Shown in pieces: positions 8,559 to 16,534 of a stretch of DNA of 64,000 nt. Below the pieces are notes generated by a model that ran no database searches, had not been told where the DNA came from, and saw only the letters and a program-made list of their open reading frames with translations. The position numbers and the translations under genes are program-made. The DNA is taken from assembly GCF_036182465.1 (NCBI RefSeq), contig NZ_CP108081.1, positions 1,240,001-1,304,000 of the forward strand. Direction: 5' to 3'. This DNA is from Streptomyces sp. NBC_00258 (GTDB lineage: Bacteria > Actinomycetota > Actinomycetes > Streptomycetales > Streptomycetaceae). The stretch's first letter is position 1, and every line of letters begins with the position of its first letter.

Positions 8559-9278
8559 CTACGCGCTCTGGGTCAGCAGACCGGTGTCGATGACCTCAGC
8601 GATAAAGGTGGCGCCGCGGCTGTTCTGGTGGATGTGGTCGGTCGTGAGCACGAGACCTCGGCGCCGCGAGATCGTGTCGAGGCTGCGGCGAAGCACTGCG
8701 TGCTGGACGAGGACGCCGACGGCCGCTGCGGGCGTCACCTCCTGGTATGGAATCGGCGGCGGGTCCGCTCGGCGCAGTTCCTCGATCTGGCGTTCGTGGA
8801 GCTGAAGGTAGGTCACCTCGTTGGTGGCGGCGACCTCGGCGATCATCCGGCTGTGCGCCTGCGATGCCTGTGCCGCTGCTCCGTCGAGTTGTTGGCCGAG
8901 TACCGGTAGCGACAGCAGACCGATCGTCGCATCGGTCTCCGCTCGCAGCCGTGCGACGACGGCTCCCAGGCACTGTTGGAACCAGCCGGCTGACGGGCGT
9001 TCGGGGAGCTGTTTGCGCTTCATGGCCTGCTCGACGGGGTAGCCGGTAAGGCTCGCTCGGGCGTCGTTGGTCCCGATCAACACGGTGATCACATCGGGTG
9101 GGTTCGTGACGACAGCATCGAGGCGCTGCAAGAGGTTGTAGGTGAAGTCGCCGTTGGTGCCGAAGCGGGCGAGCTGCACGTCACCGGGAGGGTGGCGTCG
9201 TCCGAGAAGGTCCAGGTAGTCGACGCTGAACTGCGCGCGGGTGAGGCTGTCGCCGAGGCACGCGATGCGTGTCGTCAC
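8559..9278 (-). CDS. SGNH/GDSL-family hydrolase
   Basis: A 239-aa hydrolase with the SGNH blocks. Block I CLGDSLT near the N-terminus carries the Ser nucleophile, block II Gly/Asn is in FGTNGDFTYNL, block III is VLIGTNDA, and the C-terminal TTDHIHQN supplies the Asp-His pair. No signal peptide is seen, so a cytoplasmic esterase or lysophospholipase-like role is inferred. The GTG start has GGAGGA six bases upstream and overlaps the stop of the cupin gene (GTGA), so translation is probably coupled. Confidence 0.88.
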   Translation of the reverse strand: MTTRIACLGDSLTRAQFSVDYLDLLGRRHPPGDVQLARFGTNGDFTYNLLQRLDAVVTNPPDVITVLIGTNDARASLTGYPVEQAMKRKQLPERPSAGWFQQCLGAVVARLRAETDATIGLLSLPVLGQQLDGAAAQASQAHSRMIAEVAATNEVTYLQLHERQIEELRRADPPPIPYQEVTPAAAVGVLVQHAVLRRSLDTISRRRGLVLTTDHIHQNSRGATFIAEVIDTGLLTQSA

Positions 9279-9745
9279 GGCGCTTCCTCCGGGCCGGGCG
9301 TGACGGCGCGTTCGGTCGGGCGGGGGTCGGTCCGAGGACGGTGGTCGGTGCCGAGGCTCGCGGTGATGGCCAGGATGGACGTCGGTCCCTCCATGTCGAC
9401 CACGTGCCATACCCCGGCCTGGTTGATGGTGGCCTCGCCCGGCCCGAGCAGAACGCGGTCGGACACCCCGTCCACGTTACAGGTGACCGTCACGGACCCG
9501 CTGAGGCAAACGACCAGTTCGTCGCCTGCAGGGTGGCTCTCCCAATGGTCGCCGAGCCCGTCGCCGTCGAAGATCATCACCATCCGGCCCTCGGCGCCGT
9601 CTGCCGCGACCGCGGCGCTGTAGGCCTGGAGCACCTCCGGGTCCCAGGTGAAACCCTCGACGGGCTTCGCTCTCGATCCCAGTCCGAGGTGCACGGGGGT
9701 GGTCCGCAGGTCCATGGCGTTGCGTTCGTGGTTGACGAGTCTCAT
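9275..9745 (-). CDS. Cupin-domain protein
   Basis: A small single-domain cupin (about 156 aa). The two cupin motifs are recognisable as GDHWESHPAGDELVVCLSG and PGEATINQAGVWHVVD, with metal-binding His/Glu positions largely kept. It lies between an AraC regulator (83 bp upstream) and an SGNH hydrolase (4-bp overlap downstream), all leftward. It may bind a small-molecule ligand or act as an isomerase or dioxygenase; the fold alone does not tell. The start is uncertain: ATG 9745 or ATG 9715, neither with a good Shine-Dalgarno. Confidence 0.8.
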   Translation of the reverse strand: MRLVNHERNAMDLRTTPVHLGLGSRAKPVEGFTWDPEVLQAYSAAVAADGAEGRMVMIFDGDGLGDHWESHPAGDELVVCLSGSVTVTCNVDGVSDRVLLGPGEATINQAGVWHVVDMEGPTSILAITASLGTDHRPRTDPRPTERAVTPGPEEAP

Positions 9746-9827
9746 GCCGACGATCGTCCACGCCAGCGATCGGGCGGTCTTGAAGAAAAGGGAACAGAAG
9801 CCGACGCGACGGGCAGACGGTCGGCGG

Positions 9828-10664
9828 CTACCCGGCTCCGAGGAGGACTTCGCTGCGACGCCAGGCAGTCGGTGATCGGCCCGTGAACTCGCGCCAGTCC
9901 CGAACGAGATGGGCCTGGTCGGCGTAGCCAGAGATGGTCGCCACATCGGCCCACGGGAGCGGGTTCTGCTCCGCCGCCAATTCGTGCGCGTGCTCGAAGC
10001 GCAAAACTCGGGCGAAGGTCTTCGGCGACAGGCCCACCTCACCGCGAAACCGCTCGGTGAGGTACCGACGGCTCCAGCCCAGTTCTTCGGCCACCGCACC
10101 AACCTGGACGCAGCCCCGCGCGGCGACGAGGCGGCGCCATGCCTCGGCCACCTCGGGGCGTACGCGGCGCACATGGTCGCCGCGGGCGCCATGGCCGACG
10201 GTTCGGAGGAGCAATTCGTCCAGCGCGGTGAACCGCGCCGCGCAAGTTGTCGCCGCTCGGAGCCGGTCGACCAGCTCGACGCCTAGCGCTCCGAGAAGCT
10301 CGTCAAGTGGGACCAGTCGGTGGGCGAGCTCGGCGGCGGGCATGCCGTAGATGGCCCGAGCCCCGAGCGGTGTCAGCGATACCTGCACACCTTGCTGGCG
10401 TCCGTCGTGGTGGATCGCGACGGACCGGCACATCAGACCGCCGGCCACGCTGCTGAATCGGGTGACCGGTGACCCGTCGTCAACGCCCGCCGCCACCTCC
10501 AAAGGATCTGACAGGCTGATCACCGCAGTGAGCCCGCGGCTCGGCGGGCCGCAGTGCACCCCCGCCGGGAGCCCGCGGAGGTCGAAACAGACATACGAGT
10601 CGACGTACTGCCGCAAGGCGGGAGTCGGACGCGCACCGATCCCGGTGGCCGTGTGGTCCTCCAT
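9828..10664 (-). CDS. AraC-family transcriptional regulator
   Basis: A 278-aa AraC/XylS regulator. The N-terminal half (RQYVDSYVCFDLRGLPAG onward) is a ligand-sensing region of the DUF6597 type. The C-terminal third carries two HTH motifs: VQVGAVAEELGWSRRYLTERFRGEVGLSPK and WADVATISGYADQAHLVRDWREFTGRSP. It heads a leftward run with the cupin and SGNH genes and probably controls them. An in-frame codon upstream (10706) exists, but the ATG in MEDHTATG fits the family start better. Confidence 0.88.
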   Translation of the reverse strand: MEDHTATGIGARPTPALRQYVDSYVCFDLRGLPAGVHCGPPSRGLTAVISLSDPLEVAAGVDDGSPVTRFSSVAGGLMCRSVAIHHDGRQQGVQVSLTPLGARAIYGMPAAELAHRLVPLDELLGALGVELVDRLRAATTCAARFTALDELLLRTVGHGARGDHVRRVRPEVAEAWRRLVAARGCVQVGAVAEELGWSRRYLTERFRGEVGLSPKTFARVLRFEHAHELAAEQNPLPWADVATISGYADQAHLVRDWREFTGRSPTAWRRSEVLLGAG

Positions 10665-10937
10665 TTTCGTCAGTGTACGAGCCGCTGAGCCAAGCAAGAT
10701 CACCACCCGAGGACTGATCAGCGCCGTTCGCGGTTGGTGACACGGTTCTTACCGGCACCCCATCTACATGGAGCCTCACGCTGCTCACGTGGTCGCGTGG
10801 CGGCGAGCTGGCCTCGACGCGGTCGTCCTTCTGGAGTACCTGTCACGGAAGCGCGGTCAGAACCAGTTTCGGCGCCCAGCTGTACTGATCACGAGCGTTG
10901 TTGACAGCGGCGAGCGGTCCGGTCGGTTGCCGTCGTA

Positions 10938-11305
10938 TCACTCACCCTGGTCGCCGAGACTGCCGACGAACACGTCCAGGAGCCTCCGGGCGCGCGCTCC
11001 GCTGTCGTCGGGGCCGGTCGTGCCCAGGAGCGCGCAGATCGCCACGGTCACGTCCATGGCGTCGAGGCCGTCACGCAGGCTGCGGTCCACGGCGCCGTCG
11101 GTGAGGAACCCAGCGATGACCTCGGCAACTCCGTCGGTGCCGGGGGAAGTGAACGGGGTTGTGGCCTGGCCGGCGGCGCGAAGTGTGTCCATCATGCCGC
11201 GGGTGGCGAGCATGAAAGTGGCCAATTCCGTTACCCAGGCCCGGAGAGCGTAGCGACGCCGGCTGCACGAGCCACCTGCCAGCAGCCCGGCCTGGTCCTC
11301 GGTCC
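10938..11305 (-). pseudogene. TetR-family regulator, C-terminal remnant
   Basis: About 120 codons read as the ligand-binding C-terminal half of a TetR/AcrR regulator (TEDQAGLLA, then ALRAWVTELATFMLATRG, ending in RARRLLDVFVGSLGDQ). The N-terminal HTH is absent. The frame meets the 3' end of the universal stress protein gene a few bases upstream, so the front half was lost by rearrangement. An internal ATG at 11225 could give a 95-aa peptide, which would not bind DNA. Confidence 0.6.
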
Positions 11306-11314
11306 GGTACGACG

Positions 11315-11803
11315 CTACGGGTGGTGCGGGAGCGGCGGGATACTGGCGAGGCCGGCTGCCGGTTCGGGCCAGATCAGGAGGACAGGGCAGGGGGCGTGGT
11401 CGACGACGAAGCGGCTGGCCGGGCCGAGACTTTTGGGGCCCAGGCGGCTGCGGTCGCCGTCACGGGCGACGATGAGCAACTCCGCGCCCTGCGCGGCGGC
11501 CACAACTTCCCGCTCGACGCGGCCGGTGCGCTCTATGCGAGTGCAGGGGCGGCCGAGGCGGTCGGCGGCGTCTTGGAGTAGTTGGTTGGCGGCGGTGGCG
11601 GCGAGGTGTTCCAGACGGGTGCCGGGGTCGCGTTCGGGGTGGCCGCGGCCGAGCAGGCCGGCGAAGGCACCGTGCGCGATGTCCGGGATCTCATGGCCCG
11701 TCACATGGAGCAGAACGATCTCGGTGTCATCCAGCGCGTGGGTACGGGCGGCGTCCACGCATGCGGGCCAGGTGCCTTCGACGATCCACGCGATGACGGC
11801 CAT
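11315..11803 (-). CDS. Universal stress protein (UspA family)
   Basis: A single-domain 162-aa UspA-like protein. The N-terminal strand MAVIAWIVEGTW, the core strand EIVLLHV and the C-terminal block AELLIVARDGDRSRLGPKSLG...SRFVVDHAPCPVLLIWP match the family, although the ATP-binding G-2x-G-9x-G(S/T) loop is degenerate. Such proteins are cytoplasmic stress or dormancy factors in actinobacteria. It is transcribed leftward toward the truncated TetR gene and stands alone. Confidence 0.8.
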   Translation of the reverse strand: MAVIAWIVEGTWPACVDAARTHALDDTEIVLLHVTGHEIPDIAHGAFAGLLGRGHPERDPGTRLEHLAATAANQLLQDAADRLGRPCTRIERTGRVEREVVAAAQGAELLIVARDGDRSRLGPKSLGPASRFVVDHAPCPVLLIWPEPAAGLASIPPLPHHP

Positions 11804-12319
11804 CCGTTCGCCCTCCGATTGCCAAGTGGGTCATGTACCGATCGGACGCAGCGATACCCAACAACGCCGACGTCGAGCAGACCAGCGCGGCGGGCACGGA
11901 GCACAGGCCGAGCCGGGTGCACTCGCCCAGTTTCACATCGGTGTCGTTGTCGCGCACGATTCGCCACGAGACAGGGCCGCCAGGGATCCGGCGTTGGGTA
12001 ACCCGCTGCAGACGGGCACCAGCCGACTCAGAGCGTCGGCGAGTCCGTTGTCCACCACCGCCCGTCCCAAGTGCCCGCCGGGGCGGGTGAAACTACCTCC
12101 CACCTGGTCATCCGGTTCGTGCTCGAAGACATGGCGACCGGCGTGCTGCGCGACAACGTATCGCACAGCGATCAGCTGCACTGGCTTGATCGCGTAGCTC
12201 GCCCGCTGTCGGCGTCGCCTCACGCTCAACCCACAGACGCCCCTCCCCCGTCCTAGGTGACGTGAGAGGCGCCCGGGACCGACGGGACGTCTGCGCATGG
12301 GGTGTTGAGGAGAGGATCA
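11804..12319. other. Unassigned 0.5-kb region
   Basis: Open frames exist on both strands but none is convincing. A minus-strand stretch (AGRHVFEHEPDDQVGG to VDNGLADALSRLVPV, about 12120-12000) and a plus-strand stretch (HLVIRFVLEDMATGVLRDN, about 12100-12160) are both protein-like, each without a good start. A decayed gene is possible. The right end must hold the promoter of the secreted hydrolase. Confidence 0.3.
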
Positions 12320-15091
12320 TTGATCCGTGCCCGGCGAATATGTGTGACAGCCGTGGCGGTGCTGGCGGCCCTGGCGGGCCTGCCCGGACTGGCACAGGCT
12401 GAACAACCGCACGAATCAGAGCTGTTGAGCGCGTCGACGGTCGACAACCCACTGCCGCCGGGATGGCGGATCGGCGGGGAGAGCGGGGCGCGTGAGCTGG
12501 TCTGGCGGGCGCCGAAGGCCGTGCCCATGGGGGACGCGCGGGTCGAGTTCCGCACCGGGGACCGGCTGCTCGGGGTGCCGAAGCCGGGGAGGGACGGGCG
12601 GACCTTCCGGCTCGCCCTCGGCCAGACGGGGCCCGAGCAGCTGACGGACCTTCAAGTGACCGCCGCGGGGCGCCGACTGGACGCGACGGCCGACGACACG
12701 CACCCGCCCGGCTCGCGCGGGGCAAGACTGCCCGCGCAGGCGCCGGCGAACGGCGTTGATCCGGGCAGGCCCGGCTCGTACCGCACGGTCACCGGGGAGT
12801 ACGACCTCGACCCGGTGCGCCTGCCCGGGTTCGACACCCCGGTGGAGATGACCGCCGAGGTGGTGGCGCCGAAGGATGCCACCGGCAGCCGACCGCTCGC
12901 ACTGTTCCTGCACGGCCGCCACGAGACCTGCTACAAGCCGGGCTCCGAGGACGACGTGACCGACGACTGGCCCTGCGCGGACGGCTACAAGCCGATCCCT
13001 AGCCACCTGGGCTATCTGCGCGACCAGCAACTGCTGGCCTCCCAGGGGTATGTGACGGTGTCGATCTCGGCGAACGGCATCAACGCCCAGGACGGGGAGG
13101 CCGAGGACGCCGGCGCACAGGCGCGTTCCTCGCTGGTTCGGCAGCACCTCGCCCGCTGGGCCGACTGGAACGCTCATCGCTCCTCCGCCCCGGCCGTCGT
13201 ACGCGAGGTGGCGCAGGCGGACCTCTCCCGTGTCCTGCTCGTCGGCCACTCGCGCGGTGGTGAGGGCGTCAACCTGGCCGCCATGGACAGCCTCTACCCG
13301 CCGCCGGCCGCCGAGGACGGCTACCGGGGCCCGGTGGGCTGGAAGGTGCGCGGGACTGTGCTCATCGGACCGACGATCTTCGGCCAGAATCCGGTCGCCG
13401 ACGTGCCGTCCGTGACGCTGCTGCCGGGCTGCGACGGCGACGTGTCGGACCTGCAGGGCGAGGAATACGTCGACGGGACGCGCGGAATCAGCGGGGGTGC
13501 GGCACTGCACAGCGCGGTCTACATGGTCGGCGCCAACCACAACTACTTCAGCAGCGAGTGGACCCCGGGCGAGGCAGTCGCACCGGCCGGGGACGACTTC
13601 AGGACCGACCCTGAGCAGCCGGACCCGGTGTGCACGCCGGGTGCCGCGACCCGGCTGACCGCCGCCCAGCAGCACAGGGCGGGCACCACGTACATCGCCG
13701 CCGCGGCCCAGCTCTTCCTCGCCGGGGACGATCGGGTGCGTCCGCTGCTCGACGGTTCCGGCAGGCGAGCCCCGTCCGCGGACCCGGCCCGGGTGCTGAC
13801 CCACGCGGTCGGCGGCCGCCGCAGCGGTGGTTTCCTGCCGGACGGCGGGGCGGAGGTGACCGGCGCCCGGCTGTGTTCGGCGATCGACCCCGACCCGGCC
13901 GTGGCCTGTCTCGCCCCGGAGACCCCCGGATCGTCACCGCACTTCGCGTCGTGGGAGACGGAACAGGAGACCGGCCGCAGCGCGGTGGACCTGAAGTGGT
14001 CCGCGCCGGGCACGGCCGCGCGCATCACTCCGGCCGAGCCGCTCTCCCTCGGCGACTCCCAGAAGCTCGCGCTCCGGGTCTTCGTACCGCCGAACACGAC
14101 CGGCACGAAGTTCGACGTGTCCGTCACCGACGCCTCCAACCGTCGGGTGACGCTGGGCTCGGTCCAGGTGGACGGGCTCCCGGGCTCCGCGAACACCGCC
14201 TCCTACTGGGCTCAGGAGCTGCGCGTCCCGCTGTCGGCCGCGACCCGCGCCGGGCTCGATCTCAGGCATGTCAAGTCCCTTGAGCTGACGCCCCGTTCGC
14301 AGTCCGGGCGGGCCTGGCTGATGGATGCCTGGGGCTGGGCGCCCGGCACTTCGGCGGTGAAGGCGGCCGCACTGCCGCGTATCGACGTGGGCCGCACGAT
14401 CGTCAAGGAGGGCGACTCGGGCACCCGCACCTACCGGATCCCGGTCGAGATCTCCGGGCACGGCAGCGGGCAGGTCCGCGTGTACGTCCTCGACCCGGAC
14501 AGCGGCCGGGCCGAGAACCGCCTCGTGACCGTACGGCCCGGCAGCGACGCGATCGACGTTCCGGTCGTGGTGAAGGGCGACACGGTCTACGGCGACGACG
14601 TGGAGCACGACATCGCTATCAAGGCCGTCCACAACGCCGTCGTCGGCAAGTACCGGGGCGGGTTCACCGTCGAGAACGACGACCCCGAGCCGGTGATCAC
14701 CCTGACGCCGGTCGCAGACCGCGTGACCGAGGGAGAGACGCTGACCTGGCGGCTGTCCGTGGACGCGCCCACGGCGGTGGACATCGGGACGCCGGTGCGG
14801 GTGCTTCCGGTCACCGAGGGCGCCGAGCTGTCCACCAAGGACGTGGACCCGCAGTGGCTCAAGGACTGGTCCGGTGACGTGCCCGACCCCGAGCGGCCGC
14901 TGTCCGACGCGCACCTGTGGGTGTGGCTGAACATCCCGCCCGGGAGCACCAGCGTGGACTTCGTCGCGCCGATCGTGCGGGACCAGGTGGCCGAGCCGAC
15001 CGAGTCGATGCGCCTCGCACAGACCGACAGAAACGCCGAGCCGCTCCCCGACAGGCCGGTGCTGACGGGGACGGTCCTCGACAAGCCGTAA
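12320..15091 (+). CDS. Large secreted alpha/beta hydrolase with Calx-beta repeats
   Basis: A secreted protein of about 923 aa. A Sec signal peptide (RARRICVTAVAVLAALAGL...AQA) ends near residue 27. The alpha/beta-hydrolase core follows, with an LALFLHGRHETC oxyanion region and the nucleophile elbow LVGHSRGGEG (Ser311). A galactose-binding-like stretch (about 560-680) comes next, then two Calx-beta domains, the first ending in GGFTVENDDPEP. I prefer TTG 12320, preceded by AGGAG at about 7 nt; GTG 12302 and TTG 12305 are in frame. It is monocistronic, with a terminator hairpin 33 bp after the stop. The substrate is unknown; an extracellular esterase or peptidase is likely. Confidence 0.85.
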   Translation: MIRARRICVTAVAVLAALAGLPGLAQAEQPHESELLSASTVDNPLPPGWRIGGESGARELVWRAPKAVPMGDARVEFRTGDRLLGVPKPGRDGRTFRLALGQTGPEQLTDLQVTAAGRRLDATADDTHPPGSRGARLPAQAPANGVDPGRPGSYRTVTGEYDLDPVRLPGFDTPVEMTAEVVAPKDATGSRPLALFLHGRHETCYKPGSEDDVTDDWPCADGYKPIPSHLGYLRDQQLLASQGYVTVSISANGINAQDGEAEDAGAQARSSLVRQHLARWADWNAHRSSAPAVVREVAQADLSRVLLVGHSRGGEGVNLAAMDSLYPPPAAEDGYRGPVGWKVRGTVLIGPTIFGQNPVADVPSVTLLPGCDGDVSDLQGEEYVDGTRGISGGAALHSAVYMVGANHNYFSSEWTPGEAVAPAGDDFRTDPEQPDPVCTPGAATRLTAAQQHRAGTTYIAAAAQLFLAGDDRVRPLLDGSGRRAPSADPARVLTHAVGGRRSGGFLPDGGAEVTGARLCSAIDPDPAVACLAPETPGSSPHFASWETEQETGRSAVDLKWSAPGTAARITPAEPLSLGDSQKLALRVFVPPNTTGTKFDVSVTDASNRRVTLGSVQVDGLPGSANTASYWAQELRVPLSAATRAGLDLRHVKSLELTPRSQSGRAWLMDAWGWAPGTSAVKAAALPRIDVGRTIVKEGDSGTRTYRIPVEISGHGSGQVRVYVLDPDSGRAENRLVTVRPGSDAIDVPVVVKGDTVYGDDVEHDIAIKAVHNAVVGKYRGGFTVENDDPEPVITLTPVADRVTEGETLTWRLSVDAPTAVDIGTPVRVLPVTEGAELSTKDVDPQWLKDWSGDVPDPERPLSDAHLWVWLNIPPGSTSVDFVAPIVRDQVAEPTESMRLAQTDRNAEPLPDRPVLTGTVLDKP

Positions 15092-15123
15092 GCACGATGT
15101 AGAGGGATCGTGAGCACCCTCTT

Positions 15124-15154
15124 GCGCGGGGTCCGGTCTCTCCGGGCCCCGCGC
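15124..15154 (+). terminator. Hairpin after the secreted hydrolase
   Basis: A 13-bp stem GCGCGGGGTCCGG / CCGGGCCCCGCGC (one G-U pair) with loop TCTCT, 33 bp after the stop codon. A typical Streptomyces terminator. Confidence 0.7.
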
Positions 15155-15284
15155 TTCACAAGGTCACGCAGATCCCGACCGTCCCTTCCAGCCCCGACGC
15201 GGCCCGCTGCCGAACCACTTGACTGCCCATCGGCGGCGCACCTGCATGGACAGTGGGGAGGGGTCCCGGTCGTGGCGCGGTTCA

Positions 15285-15800
15285 ATGGCGGCCATGATGC
15301 GTAGAACGTCATCCACCACCGTCGTCGCCGTTGTTGTCGCTGTCCTATTCGCTGCTCTCGTGTCGTGTTCCTCGGACGGGTCCCCCGCCGAGGGTCGGCC
15401 CAGTGGGTCCGGCTCTGGGGCACCGGAGTCGGACTCCAGGCCGACTCCCACAGAGTCGGCCACGCTGTCGCCTGCGCCGACCGGGCCGTGCGCTGACGGA
15501 ACGTGTGAGATCGAGGTCGCTGTGGGGGACGTCGTGACAGTGCCGGAAAAGTACGGACTCGGGCCGATCGAGGTGACGGCGATCACCGGCGGTGAGGTCG
15601 ATATGGTCGCGCCGCTGACGGGGTCGGGCTACAGCGTTTCAGGCTGTTCCGGTGGCGGCGGTGTGTCCTCGAACGGCAGCGGCGGCGTCGGGCTCAGCTG
15701 CGGCGAGGGACCCGCCGCGACCATCAACGACGCCATGAGCCTGAAGGTCGTCGAGATCCGCGACGCCGCCGCCGTCCTTCGTATCGAACCCGCTGGGTGA
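15285..15800 (+). CDS. Small secreted lipoprotein of unknown function
   Basis: About 170 aa. The type II signal peptide MAAMMRRTSSTTVVAVVVAV...LVSC has a lipobox ending at Cys24. A Ser/Pro/Thr-rich linker follows, then a small domain with paired cysteines (CADGTCEIEV, SGCSGGGG, LSCGEG) that is probably beta-rich and disulfide-bonded. Three in-frame ATGs (15285, 15294, 15297) are possible starts, none with a strong ribosome-binding site. It appears monocistronic. The family was not recognised. Confidence 0.7.
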   Translation: MAAMMRRTSSTTVVAVVVAVLFAALVSCSSDGSPAEGRPSGSGSGAPESDSRPTPTESATLSPAPTGPCADGTCEIEVAVGDVVTVPEKYGLGPIEVTAITGGEVDMVAPLTGSGYSVSGCSGGGGVSSNGSGGVGLSCGEGPAATINDAMSLKVVEIRDAAAVLRIEPAG

Positions 15801-15881
15801 CGTACGGCTCGGCCCTGGGGGCACGGCTCCGTACGAGGGTGCCGGTCACGCCTGGACGGTACCGAGGGGGCTGAAGGCCAG

Positions 15882-16124
15882 GTGGACCCATGGGGGGTCG
15901 CCTTCTGGCACGATGCCCGTGGAGAACTCGTCGGCTACGCCGGGATGGGCCTCGGCGCCCTCGGTATCGTCATCTTCGTCAGCGACAGGATCACCACGCG
16001 GCGAGGAAACCGAAAGCGCCAGGTGTTGCGGGACATGAGGTTGTTGACGCCTGATCAAGTCTTTCCTGCGTCGCGCCAGTTGCTGGAAGTTCGCGGTGCG
16101 CCTGGACGTTGCCTCCAGATATGA
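15882..16124 (+). CDS. Hypothetical 80-aa protein, one TM helix, coupled to merR
   Basis: A GTG-started 80-codon frame with one likely membrane helix (GYAGMGLGALGIVIFVSD), then a basic stretch (TTRRGNRKRQ) and LLTPDQVFPASRQLLE. Its TGA overlaps the ATG of the MerR gene as ATGA, an arrangement typical of coupled genes and the main reason to believe it. It may also be a truncated remnant of a longer membrane protein. No family recognised. Confidence 0.4.
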   Translation: MDPWGVAFWHDARGELVGYAGMGLGALGIVIFVSDRITTRRGNRKRQVLRDMRLLTPDQVFPASRQLLEVRGAPGRCLQI

Positions 16125-16486
16125 AGATCAGCGAAGCTTCCAGAGTCAGCGGCGTGAGCGCGCGATCATTGCGACACTATGAACATGAGGGCTTGATCGT
16201 CCCCGGTCGTTTCAGCAATGGGTTCCGCGACTACTGCCAGTCCACTATCGACCGAGTGCTCGTCATCCGCTCGCTGCTGGAGTCCGGGCTGCCCGTGCGG
16301 TTGATCAAGGAAGCTCTGCCCGGCATCACCGACGGATCTGATGGTGGCACGGACGTGGTGCACGCGGAGTTCCTGCACGAGGTGCAGAGCCATCGCGATC
16401 GCCTCGCTGCACGTATCGCCATTCTCAGCGATCAGCAGGCGGCGCTCGATGCCTACCTGCAGGAGGCTCGGCGCACTGGCCCATGA
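16121..16486 (+). CDS. MerR-family transcriptional regulator
   Basis: A compact MerR regulator (121 aa). The N-terminal winged HTH is clear: MKISEASRVSGVSARSLRHYEHEGLI, then the wing FRDY and helix VLVIRSLLESGLPVRLIKEAL. A C-terminal coiled-coil helix (EFLHEVQSHRDRLAARIAIL) serves dimerisation. No cysteine-based metal site is visible, so an organic or redox ligand is more likely. The quinone oxidoreductase gene starts 47 bp downstream behind a MerR-like promoter and is the obvious target. Confidence 0.9.
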   Translation: MKISEASRVSGVSARSLRHYEHEGLIVPGRFSNGFRDYCQSTIDRVLVIRSLLESGLPVRLIKEALPGITDGSDGGTDVVHAEFLHEVQSHRDRLAARIAILSDQQAALDAYLQEARRTGP

Positions 16487-16494
16487 CCCGCCAC

Positions 16495-16534
16495 TTGACC
16501 TTGACGCAAGTGTGAGACTCCTACGTTGCGCGCA
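16495..16534 (+). promoter_or_regulatory. MerR-type promoter with probable leaderless start
   Basis: TTGACC (16495-16500) and a -10-like CTACGT (16521-16526) are about 20 bp apart, the stretched spacing MerR regulators act on. The imperfect dyad CTTGACGCAAGTGTGAG fills the spacer. The expected transcription start falls at or within a base or two of the oxidoreductase ATG (16534), and no Shine-Dalgarno is present, so the mRNA is probably leaderless. Confidence 0.5.
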
